Below, one piece after another: positions 1-5,735 of a DNA stretch of 7,457 nt. The DNA is from an uncultured Lachnospiraceae bacterium. Lineage in GTDB: Bacteria > Bacillota > Clostridia > Lachnospirales > Lachnospiraceae. Under the pieces are notes generated by a model. That model searched no databases. It was not told the DNA's origin and saw only the letters and a program-made list of their open reading frames with translations. Made by a program: the position numbers and the translations under genes. The stretch lies in assembly GCA_947177925.1 (NCBI GenBank), contig CAMWWJ010000162.1, forward strand, positions 1 to 7,457, in the 5' to 3' direction. How positions within the stretch are numbered: the first letter of the stretch is position 1; each line of letters starts with the position of its first letter.

Positions 1-930
1 GTCCAGAACGAGAAGGGGACTTTTTCCAGCTATCTGAAACATTACCCGCCAGTTTGCCTCTGCAAGACCTTTCCGAAGCTGTTTTTCCGAGACGGGGTAT
101 CCGCACAGGGCAAGCCTGCCTACGGTTTCCACCGCCAAAGCCGCATTTTCTATCTGATACTTTCCCGCAAGAGAGATTTCCAGCCCCTCATAGCGCTTTC
201 CCGACGCATCCTGATAGGAGAAACTCTGTTTTTCCAGACCGTACTTGATTTTCTGTGCTTCCCCGGTTATTGTGAGCGGACACTGCTTTTGCGCCGCTTC
301 CTTTTCTATCTCTGTCAGAATCTCCGGCTTCTGCCCTGCCGTTATTACATAACATCCGCTTTTTATAATGCCGGCCTTGTGCGCGGCAATTTTTTCCGGC
401 GTATCCCCCAGAAACTGCATATGGTCCATGCCAATTGGCGTCAATACCGCCGCTTTTGTTGTATTGACCAGATTGGTCGCATCTTCTCTGCCCCCCATGC
501 CGGTTTCTAACACCACAATATCACAGGCGTTTTTCTGAAAATGCAGAAATGCAGCTACTGTCTCCACTTCAAAAAGCGTAGGCTGTGCCAGCCCCTCCAC
601 TGTCATGGCATCGCACGCCTCTTTCACTTCCTCCATACATTCACAGAGGGCTTTCTGGGAAATAGCACGCCCGTTTATCTGAATCCGCTCACAATAGGTA
701 AACACTGCCGGCGAATGATAGCTTCCCACCCTGTAACCGGCGCATTTCAATATGGAAGACAAAAACGCCAGCACCGAGCCCTTGCCATTTGTGCCCGCTA
801 TGTGCACAAACGAAACCGCATCCTGCGGATTCCCCAGCCTTTTACAAAGCTCCGTGATACTGGAAAGCCCCGGCACAATGCCGCAGCCCTTAATTGACTC
901 CATATATTCCATCATCTCTTTAAAATTCAT
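1..930 (-). CDS. folC: Folylpolyglutamate synthase / dihydrofolate synthase, 3' end cut off by the window edge
   Basis: A cytoplasmic Mur-ligase-like ATP enzyme that adds glutamate to folates and, in many bacteria, joins dihydropteroate to glutamate. The minus strand is open for 310 codons from ATG at 930 to base 1 with no stop; the family is usually about 420-450 residues, so roughly the last quarter is missing. Visible motifs: ATP P-loop GTNGKGS at residues 46-52 after HIA, the YHSP segment near 71-74 followed by ERI, ETGMGGREDATN in the middle, the GMDHMQFLGDTPEKIA block followed by HKAGIIK, and YQIENAALAV, which opens the linker to the C-terminal domain. The last residues read PLLVLD, just before the usual GAHN. 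The start is supported by AAGGAAG about nine bases upstream. The usual W-P-G-R-F segment reads N-W-R-V-M-F here, a deviation near the contig edge. The next gene diverges from it. Family assignment is firm; which of the two activities dominates cannot be read from the sequence. Confidence 0.95.
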   Translation of the reverse strand, partial: MNFKEMMEYMESIKGCGIVPGLSSITELCKRLGNPQDAVSFVHIAGTNGKGSVLAFLSSILKCAGYRVGSYHSPAVFTYCERIQINGRAISQKALCECMEEVKEACDAMTVEGLAQPTLFEVETVAAFLHFQKNACDIVVLETGMGGREDATNLVNTTKAAVLTPIGMDHMQFLGDTPEKIAAHKAGIIKSGCYVITAGQKPEILTEIEKEAAQKQCPLTITGEAQKIKYGLEKQSFSYQDASGKRYEGLEISLAGKYQIENAALAVETVGRLALCGYPVSEKQLRKGLAEANWRVMFQIAGKSPLLVLD

Positions 931-966
931 TGTATATTTCTTCCTTTTGGGGACATACTTCTCTGT

Positions 967-1392
967 ATGAAAAAGTATATCCATAATTTTATTCATTGCG
1001 GCATTTTGGGCTGGTGCATGGAAATCACCTTTACCGCTCTCAATTCTTTCAGAAGACGGCAATTCAAACTGACCGGAAACACTTCCATCTGGATGTTTCC
1101 CATCTACGGCTGCGCCTGCTTTCTCGCTCCCGTCAGCCGTCTTTTAAAGAAAAAGACGCCGCTCGTCAGAGGCCTGTCCTACGCCGCCCTGATTTTTACA
1201 GGTGAGTTTATCACAGGAACCCTTTTAAACAAAAAAGATATCTGCCCATGGGATTACAGCCGCTCTAAGTGGCATATCAAAAAAATCATCCGCCTTGACT
1301 ACCTGCCCTTCTGGTTTATGGCAGGACTGCTCTTCGAGCGCCTGATTTCTGAAGGTGACTGTGTCGGTCAACAAGAAAACTCTACCGATTGA
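967..1392 (+). CDS. Small four-helix membrane protein, CmpB-like 'putative ABC transporter permease' family
   Basis: A 141-residue integral membrane protein of unknown function. It resembles the family named ABC_trans_CmpB (putative ABC-transporter type IV), which is widespread in Clostridia and usually stands alone without an ATPase, so the transporter label is weak. Hydrophobic segments lie at about 7-25 (with GWCMEI), 41-59 (WMFPIYG), 66-88 (ending GEFITGTLLNKK) and 109-127 (DYLPFWFMAGLLFE). The conserved-looking CPWDYS at 93-98 sits between helices 3 and 4, as in the family. The ATG at 967 keeps the first helix intact, but no good ribosome binding site precedes it; only GGGGAC about 12 bases upstream is visible. 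Met18 at 1018 has no better site and would break helix 1. It diverges from folC with 36 bp between starts and faces the PH-domain gene at its end. It is not in an operon with any ABC component. Confidence 0.8.
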   Translation: MKKYIHNFIHCGILGWCMEITFTALNSFRRRQFKLTGNTSIWMFPIYGCACFLAPVSRLLKKKTPLVRGLSYAALIFTGEFITGTLLNKKDICPWDYSRSKWHIKKIIRLDYLPFWFMAGLLFERLISEGDCVGQQENSTD

Positions 1393-1412
1393 CAGCTATA
1401 TCGGAAGCCATA

Positions 1413-1444
1413 AACAGGACGGGGGAAGCAACCACCGTCCTGTT
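1413..1444. terminator. Inverted repeat between convergent genes, possible weak bidirectional terminator
   Basis: Arms AACAGGACGG (1413-1422) and CCGTCCTGTT (1435-1444) are perfectly complementary over 10 bp around a 12-base loop that can pair further. The repeat lies between the stop codons of the two convergent genes. Neither side has a real T-run: the plus side reads GTGTAACC and the minus side TTTATGG. It may therefore only stabilise the 3' ends or act as a weak terminator. Confidence 0.55.
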
Positions 1445-1463
1445 GTGTAACCGCTCTATGCAA

Positions 1464-1862
1464 TTAATCCACATCGTCCAAATCGGCAATTCCACCTGCA
1501 CCGATATCCAGCGTATTCAAGGTACGCCGTCTCATGCGGGCAGCCTCAGACGCCTCTAAAATATAGTTTTTAATCTCTTTGGAGCGTTTTATATGCTGTA
1601 AAATCAGCTTAGGATGTGTTGTATCGCCCGTATAGCAAGTGATGGTACCCATTCCAAAGATACGCTCACCAAGGCTTGCCGTGTGCTCCACGTCCTGTAC
1701 CTTATACATATAACAGTCGTTTTCCACCTTTTTCAAAAATCCCTGATTGATGGTAATCATATCGTCTTTGATGATATACTTGGTAAAAGTAAAGGGCAGC
1801 CCCAAAAACATCCACCGCTTTCTTTCGCTATATACAATATCCTGATCCTTCTCTTTTGCCAT
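1464..1862 (-). CDS. Small PH-domain protein (bacterial PH, YdbS/DUF304-like)
   Basis: A soluble, probably cytoplasmic protein of 132 residues whose role is unknown. Residues about 17-105 look like a bacterial pleckstrin-homology-like beta barrel. They contain FTKYIIKDDMITINQGFLKK (strands 1-2), then YMYKVQDVEHTASLGERIFG and MGTITCYTGD, then a closing helix at KEIKNYILEASEAARMRRR. The pattern of a TKY-type strand, a basic turn, a VQDVE-type strand and a small-residue GxGTI strand is typical of bPH_2 domains, which usually sit on membrane proteins; no membrane segment is seen here. The open frame extends upstream to 1892, but the ATG at 1862 is preferred because AGGAGG lies six bases before it. 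A TATAAT promoter on the same strand lies about 70 bases further upstream. The tail LDIGAGGIADLDDVD is acidic and glycine-rich. Its direction is opposite to the regulator block, so it is probably not part of it. Confidence 0.85.
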   Translation of the reverse strand: MAKEKDQDIVYSERKRWMFLGLPFTFTKYIIKDDMITINQGFLKKVENDCYMYKVQDVEHTASLGERIFGMGTITCYTGDTTHPKLILQHIKRSKEIKNYILEASEAARMRRRTLNTLDIGAGGIADLDDVD

Positions 1863-1939
1863 GTCCTGCCTCCTGCTTTTCATCTGCCTCACCCGTCCCG
1901 CCCAAATATGCGCACAGGGTTTTGGAACTTCTTACGCTC

Positions 1940-1968
1940 ATTATAATGGAATCCGCGGTAAGATGCAA
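1940..1968 (-). promoter_or_regulatory. Sigma-A type promoter of the PH-domain gene
   Basis: Reading the minus strand, TTGCAT (1963-1968) and a perfect TATAAT (1940-1945) are separated by 17 bases. The -35 matches only three of six consensus positions, but the -10 and spacing are ideal. It would give a leader of about 70 bases before the ATG at 1862. Confidence 0.6.
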
Positions 1969-2004
1969 GCGGCATGCGTTTTTTCTCTGTGCAAAGATGA
2001 AGTA

Positions 2005-2023
2005 TGCACAATTGATTTGTGCA
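2005..2023. repeat. Palindrome TGCACAA-5-TTGTGCA, possible operator
   Basis: Perfect 7-bp inverted arms (2005-2011 and 2017-2023) flank the loop TTGAT. A third copy of the half-site, TGTGCA, lies at 1988-1993. The palindrome covers the -35 of the promoter candidate at 2012-2040, where a bound protein could block RNA polymerase. The protein is not identifiable from this window. Confidence 0.4.
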
Positions 2024-2040
2024 ATTAGAAAACCTATAAT
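2012..2040 (+). promoter_or_regulatory. Distal promoter candidate P1 upstream of the response regulator
   Basis: TTGATT (2012-2017), 17 bases, then TATAAT (2035-2040). Its -35 lies inside the palindrome at 2005-2023. Transcription would start near 2047, giving a leader of about 138 bases before the regulator ATG at 2185. Confidence 0.5.
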
Positions 2041-2085
2041 ATGCCATGCCCCTAAAACCCCTTCTGACGACCGGCACACGAATTG

Positions 2086-2113
2086 TTCACAGTTGTTCGA
2101 TTGATGCTATAAT
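2086..2113 (+). promoter_or_regulatory. Promoter candidate P2 of the response regulator operon (probable basal promoter)
   Basis: TTCACA (2086-2091), 16 bases, then TATAAT (2108-2113). The -10 is extended by TG at 2105-2106, giving TGCTATAAT. This is the best consensus promoter near the regulator, and it would leave a 5' leader of about 65 bases. Confidence 0.6.
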
Positions 2114-2134
2114 ACTCGAAGAAAAAGCGAAACC

Positions 2135-2153
2135 TAATCAAAAACTAATAAAC
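2135..2153 (+). promoter_or_regulatory. Predicted response-regulator binding repeats upstream of the regulator gene
   Basis: TAATCAAA (2135-2142) is repeated as TAATAAAC (2146-2153) with an 11-bp period. A weaker copy, AGCGAA, lies 11 bp earlier at 2126. The last core begins at 2148, exactly 12 bases before the -10 box at 2160, where a -35 element is absent. The same core, period and offset occur before the transporter operon (4262-4305). OmpR/PhoB regulators bind such direct repeats, so autoregulation is inferred. Confidence 0.55.
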
Positions 2154-2156
2154 ACT

Positions 2157-2165
2157 TGCTATAAT
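2157..2165 (+). promoter_or_regulatory. Promoter candidate P3, extended -10 box, probably activator-dependent
   Basis: TGCTATAAT is a perfect extended -10 with no recognisable -35; the phased repeats at 2135-2153 occupy that position. It is an exact copy of the extended -10 at 2105-2113. The predicted start near 2172 would leave a very short leader that just includes the GGAGG at 2173-2177. Confidence 0.5.
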
Positions 2166-2184
2166 TTAGCGTGGAGGTCTGTAT

Positions 2185-2853
2185 ATGGATAAGAAAATAT
2201 TGATAATTGAGGATGAAGCGGCAATACAGAAAATACTCTCTGAGCCGCTTACCTTTGCGGGGTACAAGGTTACTACCGCTTCGGATGGATTACAAGGTAT
2301 CAACACTTTTCACGAACAGAATTTTGACCTTATTCTATTGGATATCATGCTGCCTAAGATTGACGGATATACGGTATGTGAAATGATACGGCAGGAGTCG
2401 CAAATCCCGATTATTCTTTTAACTGCACTTGATACGGAAGATGACCAGATTAAAGGATTTGACAAATTGGCTGATGATTACATCACAAAACCATTTTCCA
2501 TAAAGCTTGTATTAAAGCGTGTGGAGGCTCTCTTGCGGCGGACGTCATCAGATGTGGCGTCAGACAGCATCCGTTATAAGGAAATTACTTTGAGCGAAAC
2601 AGAACGAAAGGTTACTGTTTCCGGAAACGAGGCAGCACTTACCCATTTGGAATTTGAAATCCTTTTACTATTTCTTAAAAACAAAGGGCGTGTTTTTACA
2701 AGGGACGACCTTCTAAATCTCGTTTGGGGCTATGATTTTGCAGGGGATGAAAAGGGTGTGAACTTCCATATTATGAATTTACGAAGAAAACTGGGTGTCG
2801 ATTATATTGAAACAGTCAGAGGGGTGGGATACAGAATTGCGAAAGAAAATTAA
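2185..2853 (+). CDS. OmpR/PhoB-family response regulator (VncR-like)
   Basis: A 222-residue DNA-binding transcription factor that receives phosphate from the sensor kinase encoded next to it. The receiver domain (1-120) has the acidic pair E9-D10, phospho-acceptor D53 in LLLDIMLP, switch residues T80 and Y99, and K102 in ITKPF; all catalytic positions are present. The usual AGADDY stretch reads KLADDY here. The winged-helix output domain (about 125-222) contains LTHLEFEILLLFLKNKGRVFTR-type sequence, VWGYDF, the recognition helix around VNFHIMNLRRKLG, and the wing ending ETVRGVGYRI. Length is normal for the family. The start is set by GTGGAGG seven bases upstream. The kinase gene begins inside its last codons. 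Repeats before its own promoter and before the transporter operon suggest it controls both. The VncR comparison is inferred from the kinase and the neighbouring permeases rather than from this protein alone. Confidence 0.95.
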   Translation: MDKKILIIEDEAAIQKILSEPLTFAGYKVTTASDGLQGINTFHEQNFDLILLDIMLPKIDGYTVCEMIRQESQIPIILLTALDTEDDQIKGFDKLADDYITKPFSIKLVLKRVEALLRRTSSDVASDSIRYKEITLSETERKVTVSGNEAALTHLEFEILLLFLKNKGRVFTRDDLLNLVWGYDFAGDEKGVNFHIMNLRRKLGVDYIETVRGVGYRIAKEN

Positions 2854-4207
2854 AAACAGTTTAAGCATAAAAGTGTTTTTATGGGTGTTCTCCGCCCTTA
2901 CTATTTGCAGTATGCTGATTTATGGAATTGTATTGACAGTCCTGCCCAAACAATATCAGATTGCATCGTATAAGCATCTGGACGCAAATACCGAAATTCT
3001 TGTTTCAAAACTACAGGATATGCGTTATGAAGAAGCGGTTAATGAAATCTATAATTTCTGTATTCAAAACAACTCGGCAGCTATTCTCAGCGATGATAAC
3101 GAAGCTTTGAGCTTTGGTGAAATAAAGACAGATGAATTGACAATCTCAACATCAAGCATTGCAACAACAGTTACTTTTTCAGACAGCAAAGCAGAATACG
3201 TACTTGTGGTATCTTCTTTATCACAAACGGCTGATATAATATTAAGCCTCTTGCTTCGTTTTTTACCTGTCGTTTTTGCGATTATTTTGTTGCTATCGTC
3301 GTTAAGCGCCTTTATTTGCAGCAAAGTTATTGTCAGTCCTATTGCTAAAATCAGTCAGATTTCTAAACGAATGACATTACTTGATATGACTTGGAAATGC
3401 GATATTGAAAGTAACGATGAAATTGGCGTACTTGCTTCCAGTCTGAACACAATGGCAAGCCGATTGCAGGTCACTATGGAAGAATTAACAAACGCTAATA
3501 GTCAACTATCTGACGATGTAGAAAAATTCAAGACATTGGAAGAACAACGCAGGAACTTTTTTGCAGCAGTATCCCATGAATTGAAAACCCCGCTTACTAT
3601 CCTAAAAGGGCAAATCGAAAATATGATTTTAGGATACGGGGATTATCAAAATCACGAAAAATATCTGCCCGAAACACTAAAAGCCACGGAAGATATAGAG
3701 CGTCTTGTGAAAGAGATTATTGCCATATCCAAAATGGAAAGTATGGACTTAGAGGACACCTTGCGGGAGGTTTCGCTAAAACAAACGGTAAATGATACGA
3801 TACAGGTTATTTTGCCGCTTGCACAGGATAAGGACATTCAGATACATCAAAATATCAATACCGATATGGTTTTATCTGTCAATCCTAATCTTTGGACTAA
3901 AGCCCTGTCTAACATTATCGTGAACGCCGTTCGGCATTCTCCTTGCGGCGAAGATGTTTTCATATCCTTGCAAGCCTGTGAAAATGGAAATACTCTCGTT
4001 ATCGAAAATACCGGAGCGTCTATTCCGGAGGCTGACCTTCCTCATATGTTCACACCTTTTTATCGGGCAGACAAATCGAGGAATAAGGCAACCGGAGGAA
4101 GCGGTCTGGGGCTATACATTGTCAAAACAATCCTTGACCTACACGGTATGACCTATTGTATAAAGAACACAGAGCAAGGCGTAGTCTTTTCTCTCTATCT
4201 AAATTGA
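2837..4207 (+). CDS. Membrane sensor histidine kinase (VncS-like)
   Basis: This protein senses an external or membrane signal and phosphorylates the preceding regulator. From the proposed TTG start (LRKKIKNSLSIKV) it has 456 residues. It has TM1 at about 14-36, an extracellular loop of about 95 residues, TM2 at about 136-160, and a HAMP linker to about 218. The dimerisation/phosphotransfer helix carries SHELKTPL with H247. The ATPase domain has the N-box (NIIVNAVRH, N363), the G1-like ENTG, PFYR as F-box, and GGSGLGL as G2. The kinase looks complete. The frame also contains an ATG at 2795, well inside the regulator, but that position lacks a ribosome binding site. TTG at 2837 has GGTGGG eight bases upstream and puts the basic N-terminus directly before TM1, giving a 17-bp overlap and probable translational coupling. 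The N-terminal KVFLWVFS, the P-x-x-Y after TM1 and the GSGLGLYIVK end resemble VncS as I remember it. The ligand is unknown. Confidence 0.92.
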   Translation: MRKKIKNSLSIKVFLWVFSALTICSMLIYGIVLTVLPKQYQIASYKHLDANTEILVSKLQDMRYEEAVNEIYNFCIQNNSAAILSDDNEALSFGEIKTDELTISTSSIATTVTFSDSKAEYVLVVSSLSQTADIILSLLLRFLPVVFAIILLLSSLSAFICSKVIVSPIAKISQISKRMTLLDMTWKCDIESNDEIGVLASSLNTMASRLQVTMEELTNANSQLSDDVEKFKTLEEQRRNFFAAVSHELKTPLTILKGQIENMILGYGDYQNHEKYLPETLKATEDIERLVKEIIAISKMESMDLEDTLREVSLKQTVNDTIQVILPLAQDKDIQIHQNINTDMVLSVNPNLWTKALSNIIVNAVRHSPCGEDVFISLQACENGNTLVIENTGASIPEADLPHMFTPFYRADKSRNKATGGSGLGLYIVKTILDLHGMTYCIKNTEQGVVFSLYLN

Positions 4208-4224
4208 TAGTAGTTTCATTCCAC

Positions 4225-4258
4225 AAAAAAGCTGTCAGTAATCGCTGGCAGCTTTTTT
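4225..4258 (+). terminator. Intrinsic terminator after the sensor kinase
   Basis: Arms 4225-4238 and 4245-4258 form a 14-bp stem (AAAAAAGCTGTCAG against CTGGCAGCTTTTTT, one G-T wobble) with loop TAATCG and a run of six T at the end. The A-run on the other side makes it potentially bidirectional. It ends the regulator-kinase transcript 18 bases after the kinase stop, so the transporter genes need their own promoter. Confidence 0.93.
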
Positions 4259-4261
4259 GCA

Positions 4262-4305
4262 ATCAAATCAAAGCCTTACGAAAATCAAATCAAAAGCTAA
4301 TCAAA
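4262..4305 (+). promoter_or_regulatory. Phased ATCAAA repeats, predicted response-regulator operator of the transporter operon
   Basis: Cores begin at 4267 (ATCAAA), 4278 (ACGAAA, degenerate), 4289 (ATCAAA) and 4300 (ATCAAA), an exact 11-bp period, one helical turn each. The larger unit AATCAAATCAAA is duplicated at 4261-4272 and 4283-4294, 22 bp apart. The last core starts 12 bases before the -10 box at 4312, the same offset as before the regulator gene. OmpR/PhoB-family activators bind this way over the -35 region; that this regulator is the binder is inferred. Confidence 0.65.
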
Positions 4306-4311
4306 GGGCTG

Positions 4312-4317
4312 TATGAT
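4312..4317 (+). promoter_or_regulatory. -10 box of the transporter operon promoter
   Basis: TATGAT (one mismatch to TATAAT) lies after the phased repeats, with no TTGACA-like -35 about 17 bases upstream. Transcription from about 4324 would give a leader of roughly 20 bases carrying AAGGAG. It is probably inactive without an activator. Confidence 0.5.
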
Positions 4318-4344
4318 AGATTAGAAAGGAGCTGAATAACTTAG

Positions 4345-5706
4345 ATGAATTTTACACAAAGAGCTTTTGCTTACATATCACGCAAAAAAGGAAAAACCGT
4401 AAGTCTGTTTTTGGTGGTATTCGTAGTTGCGGTTTTCCTGATTTCGTGCTTTGGTGTTTTGAATGCGTCAGAAAGGTTGTCGAGGGATATTCGCACTTCT
4501 CTCGGTGCAGCTTTCTATATAAGGGCAAACACCGAAGTGTCGATGAATGAAAATGGCGAAACGCAGGTGAAAGAAAACAATGTCAATATCTCCCAAAAGG
4601 AAATAGACGAGATTATGCAGACGGGCGAAATCAGATATTGCAATCCTATCAATTATGGTTTTGCCAAGAGCGAGAAAATAGAGTTTATCCCCGGCGATAA
4701 ACACACAGCCGAAAGCAATATGGGAAAAGTGACCGCACTTCGCTTTTCCGCACTTGCCCCTGATTTTACGGACGAAACAGCCGTATTGGTAGAAGGAAAA
4801 CATATTACCGAAACGGATAGCGGAAAAATCCTTATCAGCGAACAGTTGGCAAACACAAACCATTTGTCGGTTGGGGATACGCTTACGCTGACACACGCCA
4901 AGCTCGGTGAATCCGACGGAGCATACATTGATGAAATACCAATTAAAACAGCTTATGCCCAAGTAGAGGTGTTGGGAATATATAAGCTGAATATCGAGGA
5001 CACATCAATTAAGCCTACTGCGGGCGTTGCTGATAACGAGATATATGCGAGCCTTGATGTTTTGAACGAGCTGCACGAAAGTGAAGCAGGTATTTACACG
5101 GGCGAAGTTGATTTCTATATTACTGACCCTGCCAAACTTGAAAGTATTACCCGTAATGTCCAGTTATTGCAGTCTATTGACTGGACAACACATTTTATCC
5201 GTACCAATGATTTTCGATATTCCAAGATAGCAGACCGGTTATCTTCTCTCGGAGATTTAGTAAAGATACTGCTTGTCCTTGTGTCAGTTGTCAGTACGGC
5301 ATTTTTAACCTTGCTATTATCCATGCGTATGCGTGGCAGAATGCAGGAAGCAGGCATTTTACTTGCAGCAGGAGTTTCAAAAGGACAGATTATGGCAGGA
5401 TTTTTGTTAGAGGTATTGTCAGTTGCAATAATTGCACTGATTTTATCGTATATTGCTTCTTTGTGTGTTACAGGTTTTTTAGGACATAGCTTGTTTGGCG
5501 ATCTGCAACCTAACCTGTTAAATGAAGAAACAATAACGGCAGGAATGCAAAACAGCCTGCAAATTGAAAATTATCTGGAGCTGAGCTTCATAGAAACATT
5601 GCTTATTTATTTTTGCCAATTAATCGTAATTGTAGTTTCTACCTTGGTATCGTCCATCATGATTATGCGTTTGAAACCAAAAGAAATTTTATCAAAACAT
5701 GAGTAA
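4345..5706 (+). CDS. ABC transporter permease, FtsX/MacB type (first of a pair; Vex-like)
   Basis: A 453-residue membrane subunit of an exporter, or of a MacB-type mechanotransmission ABC system. Topology: basic N-terminus (ISRKKGKT), TM1 at 18-40, a large extracellular domain at about 41-303, then TM2 304-326, TM3 about 349-378 and TM4 about 417-441. The cytoplasmic segment after TM2, MRMRGRMQEAGILLAAGVSK, is the coupling region that contacts the ATPase in this family (R-x-x-E-x-GIL pattern). The C-terminus ends in LKPKEILSK, as in FtsX/MacB proteins. The extracellular block EGKHIT...LIS..LA..N.LSVGD (about 150-178) matches a block in the next gene's product, so the two are paralogues likely to form a heterodimer. 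AAGGAG lies 13 bases before the ATG, a long spacer. It is the first gene after the phased-repeat promoter. The substrate is not readable from sequence. Confidence 0.9.
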   Translation: MNFTQRAFAYISRKKGKTVSLFLVVFVVAVFLISCFGVLNASERLSRDIRTSLGAAFYIRANTEVSMNENGETQVKENNVNISQKEIDEIMQTGEIRYCNPINYGFAKSEKIEFIPGDKHTAESNMGKVTALRFSALAPDFTDETAVLVEGKHITETDSGKILISEQLANTNHLSVGDTLTLTHAKLGESDGAYIDEIPIKTAYAQVEVLGIYKLNIEDTSIKPTAGVADNEIYASLDVLNELHESEAGIYTGEVDFYITDPAKLESITRNVQLLQSIDWTTHFIRTNDFRYSKIADRLSSLGDLVKILLVLVSVVSTAFLTLLLSMRMRGRMQEAGILLAAGVSKGQIMAGFLLEVLSVAIIALILSYIASLCVTGFLGHSLFGDLQPNLLNEETITAGMQNSLQIENYLELSFIETLLIYFCQLIVIVVSTLVSSIMIMRLKPKEILSKHE

Positions 5707-5721
5707 TGTCATAAATGACAT
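5706..5721 (+). repeat. Short inverted repeat between the two permease genes
   Basis: ATGTCAT and ATGACAT are perfect 7-bp inverted arms separated by AA. The repeat starts at the last base of the upstream stop codon and ends just before the AGGAGGG ribosome binding site. A small hairpin here could tune translation of the second permease, but it is short and AT-rich, so chance is possible. Confidence 0.35.
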
Positions 5722-5735
5722 AGGAGGGCTTTAGA

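Larger units (their letters stand above)
1863..2184. other. Promoter-rich intergenic gap between the PH-domain gene and the response regulator
   Basis: I see no convincing gene in these 322 bases. They hold a minus-strand promoter for the PH-domain gene (1940-1968) and three plus-strand promoter candidates (-10 boxes at 2035, 2108 and 2160). They also contain a TGCACAA/TTGTGCA palindrome (2005-2023) and 11-bp-phased repeats (2135-2153). The GC-rich left block gives way to the AT-rich right block within this gap. Confidence 0.7.

Noticed and set aside
54..897. Several plus-strand open frames opposite folC
   Set aside because: They lie antisense to a well-supported folC reading frame, overlap each other in different frames and show no domain-like sequence.
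1385..1404. CCGAT/ATCGG inverted repeat just after the CmpB-like gene
   Set aside because: A 5-bp stem with a 10-base loop is expected by chance; the stronger 10-bp repeat lies just downstream.
2083..2098. TTGTTC direct repeat with a 10-bp period at 2083 and 2093
   Set aside because: Only two copies, not found before the transporter operon, and it overlaps the P2 -35; not enough to call an operator.
1828..2104. Open frames of 60-83 codons on both strands in the intergenic gap
   Set aside because: They lack ribosome binding sites, cover obvious promoter elements and overlap the start of the PH-domain gene; no recognisable protein features.
2045..2191. Possible 48-codon peptide before the regulator (a Pep27-like signal peptide was considered because of the Vnc/Vex resemblance)
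   Set aside because: No ribosome binding site before its ATG, and it runs through P2, P3 and the predicted operator into the regulator start; the sequence has no signal-peptide character.
4468..4962. Long minus-strand open frame inside the first permease
   Set aside because: Shadow of the permease reading frame; no start signals, no membrane or domain pattern, and the plus-strand frame is clearly real.
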